Assembly: GCF_003122385.1 (NCBI RefSeq) | Contig: NZ_CP029255.1 | Span: 930,001 to 994,000 of the forward strand | Direction of reading: 5' to 3' | DNA: 64,000 nucleotides | From: Flavobacterium crocinum | Lineage (GTDB): Bacteria > Bacteroidota > Bacteroidia > Flavobacteriales > Flavobacteriaceae | In this document: positions 34,756 through 42,647 of the stretch, one piece after another | Numbering within the stretch: position 1 is the stretch's first letter | How the letters are laid out: every line of letters begins with the position of its first letter | Notes under the pieces: model-generated | Database searches by the model: none | What the model saw: only the letters and a program-made list of their open reading frames with translations | Told to the model about the DNA's origin: nothing | Position numbers and translations under genes: made by a program

Positions 34756-35433
34756 ATGGCAAGAGTAATTTGGAAAACAGGAAAAATAGTTAGCATCGAA
34801 ACACGCAAAGGAACATTTGTATTGGCACAAATGCTAAAAGAACCATTTTTAAGATTTTATAACCAGTTTGGTGAGCAGTGTGACTCATGGTCAATAAATG
34901 ATGTAAATGAAATAGAAACGTTATTTACAACTGCAATAACTCGGCAATTTCTAAGAAAATCGAATATTTTGGAAATGAAAAAAATAAAATCGGATACAGA
35001 AAGAGAAGACTCTGATATATGGATAAATCATTTTGCGCTTGGTAGCAGAAATATCATCGTTTGGAAAGGAACTGAAGAAGAAAAAACAATTCTCCTGCTA
35101 GGAACAAAATCCGGGGGCTCATTAGTAAAAAAAAATCTTTGGTGGAAACCTACAGAAGACCAGCGGGTTCGTCCGCATATCAGTGGTGTAATAGACGAGG
35201 TTTTAGTAAAGGAAATTCCATTGAATGATGCAGAAACAATTGATAAGTATCAACTAACCAATATCAGAATTTATGGCGAATTAAACGAACGATTGTATCT
35301 ATGTTACAAAATGAAAAAAAATATCGACCCTCTAAAAGATTTAATATTTAATCGCCCAATTCCACCAGAATATAAAACATATGTAGATATAATTTCGGGT
35401 TCTATTAAGGAAGATGAATGGTTAAGTTTATAG
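34756..35433 (+). CDS. Imm26-like immunity protein
   Basis: A 225-residue protein whose first 80 residues (VIWKTGKIVSIETRKGTFVL, AQMLKEPFLRFYNQFG) resemble immunity protein family 26, with an additional C-terminal domain containing RNIIVWKGTEEEKTILLLGT and LTNIRIYGELNERLYLCYKM. ATG 34756 is preferred to the in-frame start at 34720, because the upstream codons fall in the linker repeat. Its target toxin is not in the window. Confidence 0.62.
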   Translation: MARVIWKTGKIVSIETRKGTFVLAQMLKEPFLRFYNQFGEQCDSWSINDVNEIETLFTTAITRQFLRKSNILEMKKIKSDTEREDSDIWINHFALGSRNIIVWKGTEEEKTILLLGTKSGGSLVKKNLWWKPTEDQRVRPHISGVIDEVLVKEIPLNDAETIDKYQLTNIRIYGELNERLYLCYKMKKNIDPLKDLIFNRPIPPEYKTYVDIISGSIKEDEWLSL

Positions 35434-35466
35434 AAACGTTGCGGACTTAAAAAAATCCCAGCAACC

Positions 35467-35544
35467 TACTCCACAAAGTATTCTTTAAAAAGAAAAACAT
35501 TCAAAAATTAAGAGATTGCTGTGCGAAGTTTCCTGACTTCGTAC
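35467..35544 (+). repeat. Island linker repeat, copy 3
   Basis: CTCCACAAAGTATTCTTTAA, then TTCAAAAATTAAGAGATTGC, then TGCGAAGTTTCCTGACTTCG. The last part forms a GCGAAGT/ACTTCGT hairpin. Confidence 0.72.
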
Positions 35545-35665
35545 AGCATCAAACTGCTAAATACTATTTTTAGTTTTATAGAAAACTTTGTGGAACGGGA
35601 CAGACAGAGTTTTAAATGCCACCTCAAACGTTAAGCCTAACACAAACCTTATTAAACAATTAACA

Positions 35666-36403
35666 ATGAAATCTAAACTATATTTTGTAATGCTGTTAAT
35701 ACTGATAATTCTAATCATTATCATTGGTTTTACATACAACTTAAATGTAAAATACTGGGCTTGGATAGTTGGAGGGCTTGTTTTATATATTTGGTGCAAA
35801 GATGTTTTAACAGGAACTAAATGGTTTGAAAAACCAAAGAAAATCATCAAACAGATACCCGATATTATTCAGGAAGAGAAAGTAGAAATGACATACGATG
35901 AATATATAGCATCATTACCGGATTTGAAAAAAATAGAAAAAGAAGGTTATGTAGAATTAACGGATTTATGTGTAGCGACAGAAAACCAACAAAAACTTTT
36001 TGACTTCTTTAAAACAGTAAAAGACTTTTCGGCAGATGATGATTATATGACAACCCTGAATTATGTAATAGAATATTTAGACAAAAACAAAATCCATTTT
36101 ATAATGTCGCTAGATTGGAAAGCATCGATTAATGATTTAAAATGGAGAATAAATTCATCATTGAAAGACAATTATGGTTTGACTATTGACTTGCCAAAAC
36201 AAGAAGATTATGAAGAAAGAGCCACTGTTTCATTTGACAATGTATTTGAAGACTTCGACAAACCTTTGAGAAATAAAGGCATCCAAATGGGATTTATTGA
36301 TACACAATCGGACGAATATGTAATCTTTCTGCACAAAATTGCAGACAAACAAAAAGTAGAAAAATCTGTTGAGAAAATTGGATACAAATATCACGAGAAA
36401 TAA
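35666..36403 (+). CDS. Membrane protein with DUF6630-like domain
   Basis: A 245-residue protein. Two membrane helices occur at about residues 4-22 and 28-45, then a cytosolic domain with LDKNKIHFIMSLDWKASIND and LRNKGIQMGFIDTQSDEYVI, resembling DUF6630 proteins found among toxin-immunity genes. The MTYDEYIASLPDLKKIEKEG linker joins the parts. ATG 35666 is chosen over 35588 because the helices begin here. Confidence 0.65.
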   Translation: MKSKLYFVMLLILIILIIIIGFTYNLNVKYWAWIVGGLVLYIWCKDVLTGTKWFEKPKKIIKQIPDIIQEEKVEMTYDEYIASLPDLKKIEKEGYVELTDLCVATENQQKLFDFFKTVKDFSADDDYMTTLNYVIEYLDKNKIHFIMSLDWKASINDLKWRINSSLKDNYGLTIDLPKQEDYEERATVSFDNVFEDFDKPLRNKGIQMGFIDTQSDEYVIFLHKIADKQKVEKSVEKIGYKYHEK

Positions 36404-36426
36404 AATTACCACTGACATACATATTC

Positions 36427-36460
36427 ATAATTGCTGTGTGAATGTTTCCTGACTTCGTAA
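36427..36460 (+). repeat. Island linker repeat, copy 4 (3' half only)
   Basis: ATAATTGCTGTGTGAATGTT then TCCTGACTTCGTA, the right half of the linker seen complete at 35467. Confidence 0.6.
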
Positions 36461-36527
36461 TAAAAACGAGAAACAAGAATTGGTTTATAATATATTATCC
36501 CAAAGGATACAAAGCTGGATAACTGCA

Positions 36528-36663
36528 CCCCGATAGCGCGGATTTGCAATCCGTGCACGTAAAGTATATCGACAAAGTGAAAGAGAGAAAAAAATAAAAA
36601 CTATGAGAATAAATAAGATTTACTAATTGGAACGGGCACGGATTGCAAATTTGCACGATCGGG
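36528..36663. mobile_element. MITE-like element, copy 1
   Basis: A 136-bp element with roughly 30-bp terminal inverted repeats. The left end is CCCGATAGCGCGGATTTGCA, the right end mirrors it (TTGCACGATCGGG, partly diverged). The core runs GTAAAGTATATCGACAAAG to AAATAAGATTTACTAATTGG. Each arm contains a small palindrome around GGATTTGCAATCC. Non-coding; six copies in this island. Confidence 0.75.
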
Positions 36664-36727
36664 ATGTTTTCTGACTTTGCTTCATAGTATTTGAAATTTT
36701 ACGGACAATAATAAAAAAATAAAGTTG

Positions 36728-37309
36728 ATGAAAGACGATTTCTTTAAACCATTAAACGTAAATCTAATAGGCGAAATCAGGCATCACTACGATGAAAAAA
36801 GTGTAATGCCTGCACACGAATTGGTTATTCGCCCATTGTTAGAAAACTCAATAGATACTTTTGTATATCGCGGAACAAAAGAAGAATTTTTTCTTTATGG
36901 TAAAATGCAAGCTCCTATTAAACTGGAGGAGATAGAGGTATTGATAAAAGACAAAGGCAAGTTTAAATTCGACAAAACAAAAGAATGCATTTTGGGAAAT
37001 GAGTATTTGTGGAATGCCTGCACTCGGAAACGTGGTTCTATTGTTTTTATACTTAAAGAAGGACAGGTGGATTTTGCAAAAATCTTTAAACATACTTACA
37101 GGCCAAGTTTGACAGAAACGCCAAATTCCGGAAATACACCGTCTGCAACAAAAAAATGCAGAGAAGCATCAGCACAAGGCTTTATTGCAATTTGTTTACC
37201 GGCAAACAATGGAATTGAATGGATGACTATTTATGCACAGGGGCATACTTTTGAAAATATCATGAAACAGGCAGAAGATAATTGCCAGGAAAAGGATTAT
37301 TATAAATGA
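36728..37309 (+). CDS. Hypothetical island protein, 193 aa
   Basis: A soluble protein of unknown family. MKDDFFKPLNVNLIGEIRHH, LLENSIDTFVYRGTKEEFFL and a C-terminal QGFIAICLPANNGIEWMTIY are the most ordered segments. ATG 36728 is preferred to the TTG at 36725. It stands between MITE copies 1 and 2, and its position suggests an immunity gene or toxin fragment. Confidence 0.65.
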   Translation: MKDDFFKPLNVNLIGEIRHHYDEKSVMPAHELVIRPLLENSIDTFVYRGTKEEFFLYGKMQAPIKLEEIEVLIKDKGKFKFDKTKECILGNEYLWNACTRKRGSIVFILKEGQVDFAKIFKHTYRPSLTETPNSGNTPSATKKCREASAQGFIAICLPANNGIEWMTIYAQGHTFENIMKQAEDNCQEKDYYK

Positions 37310-37329
37310 GATGATTAACTCCCGCACCA

Positions 37330-37450
37330 CCCGATAGCGCGGATTTGCAATCCGTGCCCGTAAAGTATTCGACAAAGTGAGAGAGAGAAAAAAATAAAAA
37401 CTGTGAGAATAAAAAAGATTTACTAATTGGAACGGGCACGGATTGCAAAC
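37330..37450. mobile_element. MITE-like element, copy 2 (right end cut)
   Basis: Same element as at 36528, but the right arm stops at GGATTGCAAAC and runs directly into copy 3, forming a tandem pair. Confidence 0.75.
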
Positions 37451-37580
37451 TCGATAGCGCGGATTTGCAATCCGTGTCCATAAAGTATATCGACAAAGTG
37501 AAAGAGAGAAAAAAAAAACTATGAGAATAAATAAGATTTGCTAATTGGAACGGGCACGGATTGCAAATCCGCGCTATCAG
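37451..37580. mobile_element. MITE-like element, copy 3
   Basis: Begins TCGATAGCGCGGATTTGCAA and ends GCAAATCCGCGCTATCAG. Arms are well preserved. Abuts copy 2. Confidence 0.75.
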
Positions 37581-37630
37581 ATTCAGCTATCAGATTCAGC
37601 TTCTAAAAATTATTTAAACGAGAAGAAATT

Positions 37631-38077
37631 ATGGAAAAATATTTACAACCAATAAAAGATTTTATTAAAAAGAACAAAGAAGATTTAGATGAAACTGAAT
37701 TTATTTGCTTACAGTATGAAGTTACAGACCAAATGGAGGCAGACAAAATAGGTTTTGAAGCAGTTGAGAGTATTCTTAAATTAATGGAAGAAAATCCATT
37801 AGTAGAATTCGGCACACCAGGACCATTTACACATTTTATAGAAAATTTTTATACCGAAAAGCAACAAGACTACATAAATCTAGTAAAACAGTCTGTGGCA
37901 GAAAAACCAACAATTCATACCATTTGGCTATTACATCGTATAATAAATGGAAGCGAAAATGAAAAAGCAACAATATTAATTGAAATATTAAAATCTATAA
38001 GTAAAAACACAGAAATACAGCAAGAGATACGTGATGTTGCTAATAATTTTTTAGAATACCAAGAAAAAAAAGATTGA
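37631..38077 (+). CDS. Putative immunity-type protein, paralogue of 31436-31876
   Basis: A 148-residue helical acidic protein with the same block order as the product of 31436-31876: FEAVESILKLMEENP, FGTPGPFTHFIENFY, KPTIHTIWLLHRIINGS and IEILKSISKNTEIQ. Similarity is clear, but the N-terminal 40 residues have diverged. Unknown family, likely HEAT-like. Followed 24 nt later by linker copy 5. Confidence 0.72.
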   Translation: MEKYLQPIKDFIKKNKEDLDETEFICLQYEVTDQMEADKIGFEAVESILKLMEENPLVEFGTPGPFTHFIENFYTEKQQDYINLVKQSVAEKPTIHTIWLLHRIINGSENEKATILIEILKSISKNTEIQQEIRDVANNFLEYQEKKD

Positions 38078-38100
38078 TGTTTCGATGAACGACAAACTCA

Positions 38101-38166
38101 GTTATACAAAGTGTTCTTAAAAAAAACAAACGTTCAAAAATTGAGAGATTACTGTGCGAAGTCTCC
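38101..38166 (+). repeat. Island linker repeat, copy 5
   Basis: TTATACAAAGTGTTCTTAAA, TTCAAAAATTGAGAGATTAC, TGTGCGAAGTCTCC. Confidence 0.7.
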
Positions 38167-38196
38167 CCAGCTGGTGCGAGCATCTTGCTCGTGAAC
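38167..38196. repeat. Palindromic repeat CCAGCTGG/GCGAGCATCTTGCTCG
   Basis: CCAGCTGGTGCGAGCATCTT then GCTCGTGAAC: two adjacent palindromes. A second copy with one change lies at 43435-43464. Directly follows linker copy 5, as the second copy follows linker copy 7. Confidence 0.7.
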
Positions 38197-38484
38197 GCAA
38201 AGATGTCGTGTCCTGAAAAGTTTACCTATTTAGACTTAATCCCAATTGTAGATTTACAAAACAGCTAAAACAATCTTTCGATTAAGCCTTTAAGTAAACT
38301 CCCCAATTTCAATTCTTTACCTTATTAAGACTTATTTTGACAGAGTAATAACTTTTAGAAGCATTTTTCATTTTTCGATTTTGATATTTTTATCTGATAA
38401 TAAAGTGATTACATTTTAATAAAAATTCGCTGAGTTGAGGATCAGGCTCCTAACGCTGGCAGGAATTTAGAAAAACCCGAGCTA
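38197..38484. other. Gene-free stretch with decayed leader copy
   Basis: No convincing ORF. 38331-38410 is a degenerate copy of the segment before the Imm17-like gene (33422-33508). The rest is AT-rich with the phrase GAGTTGAGGATCAGGCTCCT near 38430. It may be the footprint of a deleted cassette. Confidence 0.5.
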
Positions 38485-38775
38485 ATGAACTATAAAAATA
38501 ATTTAGCAATTAAGATTATAATTTCTGGATGTTCAATTATATTTTCGGGATATATTTTATATCTCATATTGCGACATGTTAATTATAGCGGAAATGGAAG
38601 ACTATTAATTTTGCCAATCATGGTACCAATCATAGTCAATTTTATAGTATTTAAGCCAGACAATCTCTCAACCTGGCCAACTTTCAAACGAGGAACTTTT
38701 ATTTGCACTGTAACGTTTATTCCATTAATACTAACAATAGTTGCAATGTGTCTAATTGGTATGTTATTGGGGTAA
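38485..38775 (+). CDS. Small membrane protein, three helices
   Basis: A 96-residue hydrophobic protein with helices at about 8-28, 40-55 and 70-94 and a short charged loop (FKPDNLSTWPTFKRGT). Unknown family. It may be an immunity protein for a pore-forming or membrane-acting toxin by analogy with Imm17, but that is inferred from context only. Confidence 0.6.
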   Translation: MNYKNNLAIKIIISGCSIIFSGYILYLILRHVNYSGNGRLLILPIMVPIIVNFIVFKPDNLSTWPTFKRGTFICTVTFIPLILTIVAMCLIGMLLG

Positions 38776-38796
38776 ACTTTCCCATCTTCCGCACAA

Positions 38797-38826
38797 ATCC
38801 TTTCATGTGGCGGTATGCCGGTCAAA
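38797..38826 (+). repeat. Short repeat shared with 40097-40127
   Basis: GCGGTATGCCGGTCAAAGTCT, preceded by TTTCATGT/TTTCGTGT, occurs here and at 40097-40127, each time shortly after an island gene stop. Confidence 0.6.
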
Positions 38827-38976
38827 GTCTGTTTTTTTATAAAGAATTAATATATTGAAATGAGTAGAAAGTGTAAATGTTATAATCCTGAGGCATTAAG
38901 CTGGAACGCACCACACGAAAGGGTTTGGTAGCGGTGTATAATGTTTGCCAAAATGACAATAGTATAAAATAGCAAT

Positions 38977-40005
38977 ATGAATTTAATCGATAAAAATTAC
39001 CGAAAGTGGCTTGAAGGGATAAAGCATAAGATTAAAAACGCACAGCTAAAAATAGCTGTGAGTGCCAATACTCAACTGATAAAGCTCTATTGGGAACTAG
39101 CGTCTGATATTCTTCAAAAGCAAAAAGAATCTGATTGGGGCGATGCTGTTTTAGAACAACTTTCGATTGATTTGCGTCTTAGTTTTCCAAACATTAACGG
39201 ATTTTCAAGAAGGAACTTGTATGCAATTCGCCAATGGTATTTATTTTACAGTCAACGTTTCGAATTTGTGCCACAGGTTGTGGCACAAATTCCGTGGGGA
39301 CATAACAGGCTAATTATCTCTAAAATAAAGGAAGTAGAACAAGCTGTTTTTTATTGTAAAGCGATATTGGAAAACGGCTGGAGCAGGGATAATTTGGAAC
39401 TTGCTATAAAGAACAGTTATTACGAAACTAAGGGAAAATCTATTACAAATTTTAAGCAAACGCTTCCTGAGCTTCAATCCAAATTAGCCGAGGAAACATT
39501 AAAAAACCCATACAATTTTGATTTTATGGGATTAGAAAATGATGTTCATGAACGCGATATAGAAAAGGCAATGATGCAACATATCATGCAGTTTTTAATA
39601 GAATTAGGAAAAGGATTTGCTTTTGTGGGAAAACAGTATCAACTGGTGGTTAGTGATAATGAATACTATATAGACCTGTTGTTTTATCATTTGCGGTTAA
39701 GATGTTTTGTTGTTGTTGAATTGAAGTCAGGAAAGTTTAAACCTGAATATGCAGGGAAACTTAATTTCTATCTTTCTGCTGTAGATAGTCAACTAAAGCA
39801 TTCGTCAGACAATCCTTCCATTGGTCTTATTCTATGCAAACATAAAGACAAAATAGAAGCAGAATATGCATTGAGAGACATCAACAAACCTATTGGCATT
39901 AGTGAGTATCTGCTTACGCAGGCCCTGCCCGAAAAGCTTCAGAGTCAATTACCTTCTGTTGAGCAACTAGAAAAACAATTGAGTGAAGAAGATGATGCTA
40001 ATTAG
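38977..40005 (+). CDS. YhcG/DUF1016 family PD-(D/E)XK nuclease
   Basis: A 342-residue protein. The N-terminal DUF1016 helical domain (about 1-165) has NAQLKIAVSANTQLIKLYWE and GFSRRNLYAIRQWY. The C-terminal nuclease domain has D233 in YYIDLLFYH and E248-x-K250 in VVVELKSGKF, a complete PD-(D/E)XK site. Family members (YhcG, related to Rpn-type factors) occur in mobile islands and are thought to act on DNA during recombination or defence. Intact and full length. Confidence 0.88.
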   Translation: MNLIDKNYRKWLEGIKHKIKNAQLKIAVSANTQLIKLYWELASDILQKQKESDWGDAVLEQLSIDLRLSFPNINGFSRRNLYAIRQWYLFYSQRFEFVPQVVAQIPWGHNRLIISKIKEVEQAVFYCKAILENGWSRDNLELAIKNSYYETKGKSITNFKQTLPELQSKLAEETLKNPYNFDFMGLENDVHERDIEKAMMQHIMQFLIELGKGFAFVGKQYQLVVSDNEYYIDLLFYHLRLRCFVVVELKSGKFKPEYAGKLNFYLSAVDSQLKHSSDNPSIGLILCKHKDKIEAEYALRDINKPIGISEYLLTQALPEKLQSQLPSVEQLEKQLSEEDDAN

Positions 40006-40096
40006 AACTTTAGTGATAATATAAACTATTGTGCTTCGATTTTCTTCCGGAATGCAAAGCCTGATCCCGAAATCAAAGATTCAGCGTAGCTAATTC

Positions 40097-40127
40097 TTTC
40101 GTGTAGCGGTATGCCGGTCAAAGTCTA
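40097..40127 (+). repeat. Short repeat shared with 38797-38826
   Basis: Second copy: TTTCGTGTAGCGGTATGCCG then GTCAAAGTCTA, 30 nt before the next start codon. Confidence 0.6.
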
Positions 40128-40158
40128 ATTTAGTTTATAAAATTTTAATTTATAAAAA

Positions 40159-40515
40159 ATGATAATACCTTTAATAATCATTGTAATTATTTATCTGATA
40201 CACCTTACAAACAAAAAAGCCAAAGTTAAGGTTGATACAACCAAACACTCTATTATAAGAATAGCAGTGCTGATAGTTGCCATTCTGTTAATTGTTTTGC
40301 TATTATATATATTTGAGGGAAGAAGTGGGATGTTAGGCGCTTTTTATGGTAGCTACTATTTTTTTGGAGCTTGGTTATTTTATTTATTAGTAGAAACAAT
40401 AAGCTTTTATATTTTGAAACAAAATAAACTTGCTCAATCAAGTCTTCTTCTATTATTAATCTCAGCATTTATTGTTGGTATGGGAACTTTTGTTTTCTTC
40501 AATAGTTTACATTAA
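40159..40515 (+). CDS. Small membrane protein, four helices
   Basis: A 118-residue integral membrane protein with helices at about 2-16, 30-52, 60-88 and 94-116. A basic loop KKAKVKVDTTKH follows helix one. Unknown family. It is followed after 6 nt by MITE copy 4. Confidence 0.62.
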   Translation: MIIPLIIIVIIYLIHLTNKKAKVKVDTTKHSIIRIAVLIVAILLIVLLLYIFEGRSGMLGAFYGSYYFFGAWLFYLLVETISFYILKQNKLAQSSLLLLLISAFIVGMGTFVFFNSLH

Positions 40516-40521
40516 TAAAAA

Positions 40522-40682
40522 CCCGATAGCAAGGATTTGCACCCGAGCGATAGCGAACTGTCGAAGTAATCCGTGCACGTAAAGTATATCTACAAAGTGA
40601 AAGAGAGAAAAAATAAAAACTATGAGAATAAATAAGATTTGCTAATTGGAACGGGCACGGGTTGCAAATCCGCGCTATCGGG
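40522..40682. mobile_element. MITE-like element, copy 4, with arm insertion
   Basis: 161 bp: the left arm is interrupted after GGATTTGCA by about 27 extra bases that include another GAGCGATAGCG, so the arm looks partly duplicated. The right arm is almost perfect (GCAAATCCGCGCTATCGGG). Confidence 0.72.
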
Positions 40683-40715
40683 TACAAACGATTATAAATT
40701 GAAATAATACAGACC

Positions 40716-41225
40716 ATGAAAATAACCGAACTTATTGAGATGATTAAGCAAGATAAAAATTGCAATGTAAGGCCGGCTAACCACGATATTGCCATGCCTG
40801 CAAATATTCCCGAAGACTTAAAAGAATTTTTTGAATTAACAGATGGTATCCGGCTTTTTGAAGAGCGTTCGTTCGGGATAAATATTGTTGGACGAAAAGA
40901 TTTTATACCTACAAACAAGAGATTGTATCCGCCTGATGATGTTATGTGGGAAGAAATTGAAGACCATGTATCGAATGAATGGTACTTAATTGCAGAAACC
41001 GAACAACTCAGTCAATACATAAGTGTAGATTTAACCAAAGAACGCTTCGGGCAATGCTATGACAGTTTTTATGAAACACATAGTTTAGAAGGCGACTCTG
41101 CAATCGTGGCTAAAAATTTTACAGACTTATTATACAATCTGTATAGCAATAAAGGAAAACATTGGTATTGGTTGCAACCAGAATTTATAAAATTAGGTGA
41201 TGCGTATGATGAGCCCACTCTATGA
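40716..41225 (+). CDS. SMI1/KNR4 (SUKH) family immunity protein
   Basis: A 169-residue protein of the SUKH superfamily, the largest group of polymorphic-toxin immunity proteins. Typical pattern: MPANIPEDLKEFFELTDGIR, LFEERSFGINIVG, then WYLIAETEQLSQYISVDLTK and the C-terminal IVAKNFTDLLYNLYSNKG. No toxin partner adjacent. Linker copy 6 overlaps its 3' end. Confidence 0.85.
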   Translation: MKITELIEMIKQDKNCNVRPANHDIAMPANIPEDLKEFFELTDGIRLFEERSFGINIVGRKDFIPTNKRLYPPDDVMWEEIEDHVSNEWYLIAETEQLSQYISVDLTKERFGQCYDSFYETHSLEGDSAIVAKNFTDLLYNLYSNKGKHWYWLQPEFIKLGDAYDEPTL

Positions 41226-41312
41226 AGCGTTCTTAAAAAATAAACCTTCAAAAATTAAGTAATTGCTGTGCATTCAAAAAATAGCAGTTGATTGTTCGGG
41301 AAGATTTTCGGG
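41218..41312 (+). repeat. Island linker repeat, copy 6
   Basis: CTCTATGAAGCGTTCTTAAA, TTCAAAAATTAAGTAATTGC, then GATTGTTCGGGAAGATTTTC. It begins inside the last codons of the SUKH gene. Confidence 0.7.
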
Positions 41313-41340
41313 GAGCGGGTTTCATACAATAACTGAAAAG

Positions 41341-41685
41341 ATGACAAAATTTGAAATAGTAGAGAAGAAAATATTTAAGCCTCACATAAAGGGCTATGAA
41401 TTGTCTTGGATAGCTTATGAAATTGTGGATTATTTCCAACCCGATCGCGCAGATATATTTCCACAACGATAGCGCGGATTTGCAATCCGTGCCCATAAAG
41501 TATATCTACAAAGCAAAAGAGAGAAAAAACAAAAACTGTGAGAATAAATAAGATTTGCTAATTGGAACGGGCCCGGATTGCAAATTCGCGCTATCGGGTT
41601 ACAGCAAATGCATAATGATCCCAATAGTCCAATTGAAATCGTAAGAAAAGACTTAAACAGACCCAAAACGACAGGATGTGGATAA
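41341..41685 (+). pseudogene. 70-codon gene split by a MITE
   Basis: Codons 41341-41466 (42 residues, MTKFEIVEKKIFKPHIKGYE to DIFPQ) and 41599-41685 (28 residues, LQQMHNDPNSPIEIVRKDLN to TTGCG-stop) join in frame when the 132-bp MITE at 41467-41598 is removed. The rejoined protein reads smoothly across the join, so the insertion looks recent. With the MITE, translation stops at 41470. Its 3' end overlaps the next GTG start by 8 bp. Family not recognised; a small immunity or helper protein is likely. Confidence 0.78.
41467..41598. mobile_element. MITE-like element, copy 5, inside a gene
   Basis: Starts CGATAGCGCGGATTTGCAAT and ends TTCGCGCTATCGGG. The element begins without the leading CC of other copies. 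No obvious target duplication was seen. Confidence 0.8.
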
Positions 41686-42232
41686 TAATGATATAACTTT
41701 TTTAAGCGTACAGCTTAAAAGTTTGATGACCAATAATAAGGCTCGATTGCTAGTAGATGATCCTACACTGATTAAATTAATTGATAATCTTTGTTCTTAT
41801 TGGTACATAAATGAAATTGAAATTATAAATGCTAACGAAAAAAATGAATTACCAAGGCATCAATATGAGAATAGTATATGGCTTTTAGGTGAAACTATAA
41901 GACGTTGTTTATCGGAACAAAAAAGAAAAAGAGAGGTTAATGATCTTTTAGATAAAGTTGCATTAGTTGCAGATCGTAAACAATATGGTTATGGTAGAGT
42001 AGCTTTTATTTTGATACTAAGTGAATTTGGAAATAAAAAATATGTCGATCTTTTAAGAAAATTTCTTCATGATGATGCTGTACAACTCGCGACTTTAGAA
42101 GCGTTACGAATTATGAAAGAACCAAGTGTGGAGCGAGAAATTATGGCATTGTTTACTTCTACAAAAAAGAAGTGGATAATGAAAGAGTGTGAGAAGTATT
42201 TTAGAATGTTAGCAAAAGTAAAAAGAGATTAG
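41678..42232 (+). CDS. HEAT-like putative immunity protein, GTG start
   Basis: A 184-residue helical protein. GYGRVAFILILSEFGNKKYV, LLRKFLHDDAVQLATLEALR and IMKEPSVEREIMALF form two or three HEAT-like units in residues 100-170. The only start before residue 17 is GTG 41678, which overlaps the stop of the preceding split gene by 8 bp and suggests former translational coupling. The context suggests immunity. Confidence 0.65.
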   Translation: MDNNDITFLSVQLKSLMTNNKARLLVDDPTLIKLIDNLCSYWYINEIEIINANEKNELPRHQYENSIWLLGETIRRCLSEQKRKREVNDLLDKVALVADRKQYGYGRVAFILILSEFGNKKYVDLLRKFLHDDAVQLATLEALRIMKEPSVEREIMALFTSTKKKWIMKECEKYFRMLAKVKRD

Positions 42233-42295
42233 CAGTAATATTTTTTGCCATCGTTGGGGTAATGTATCAAAGTTAATGATGGCTCCAAAAACAAA

Positions 42296-42327
42296 AACAG
42301 CCGCTTCGTAAATGGAGCGGCTGTTTT
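42296..42327 (+). terminator. Terminator-like hairpin
   Basis: ACAGCCGCT (42297-42305) pairs with AGCGGCTGT (42316-42324), followed by TTT. It follows the HEAT-like gene and immediately precedes the RHS relic. Confidence 0.6.
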
Positions 42328-42446
42328 AGCAGACCATTTAGGTACACCTATTCAAGGTTATAATGAAGAAGGTTCTTTGATTTGGGAAAGGCAAGTGGAT
42401 AGTTTCGGGCGAGTGAAAATGTTGAAAGGTGAAGACGGTTTTTGTA
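42326..42446 (+). pseudogene. RHS core relic
   Basis: The frame containing GCA at 42329 reads ADHLGTPIQGYNEEGSLIWE then RQVDSFGRVKMLKGEDGFCN. HLGTP followed by a Gly-rich turn, a Trp and xxDxxG is the signature of the RHS core just before the toxin tip. There is no upstream RHS body, and the frame is cut by MITE copy 6 at 42448. This is the remains of a polymorphic-toxin gene, on the same strand as the immunity genes. Confidence 0.8.
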
Positions 42447-42447
42447 A

Positions 42448-42580
42448 CCCGATAGCGCGGATTTGCAATCCGTGCACGTAAAGTATATCGACAAATTGAA
42501 AGAGAGAAAAAAATAAAAACTGTGAGAACAAATAAGATTTACTAATTGGAACGAGCATGGATTGCGAATTTGCGCTATCT
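42448..42580. mobile_element. MITE-like element, copy 6
   Basis: 133 bp; left arm CCCGATAGCGCGGATTTGCA perfect, right arm diverged (GATTGCGAATTTGCGCTATC). Inserted in the RHS relic. Confidence 0.75.
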
Positions 42581-42647
42581 GATTTTTTTAATATATAATT
42601 CTACAGCAATAAAGATCTAACTTATTAATGCTCAAAAAAGTTTAAAA

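Noticed and set aside
37260..37496. Minus-strand ORFs in the MITE copies (also 41430-41666, 40499-40918, 42358-42558)
   Set aside because: They share a frame only because the element is repeated; they run into neighbouring unrelated sequence and overlap real genes.
38851..38921. 23-codon ORF beginning MSRKCKCYNPEAL
   Set aside because: Too short and without supporting signals; it may be a fragment but cannot be assigned.
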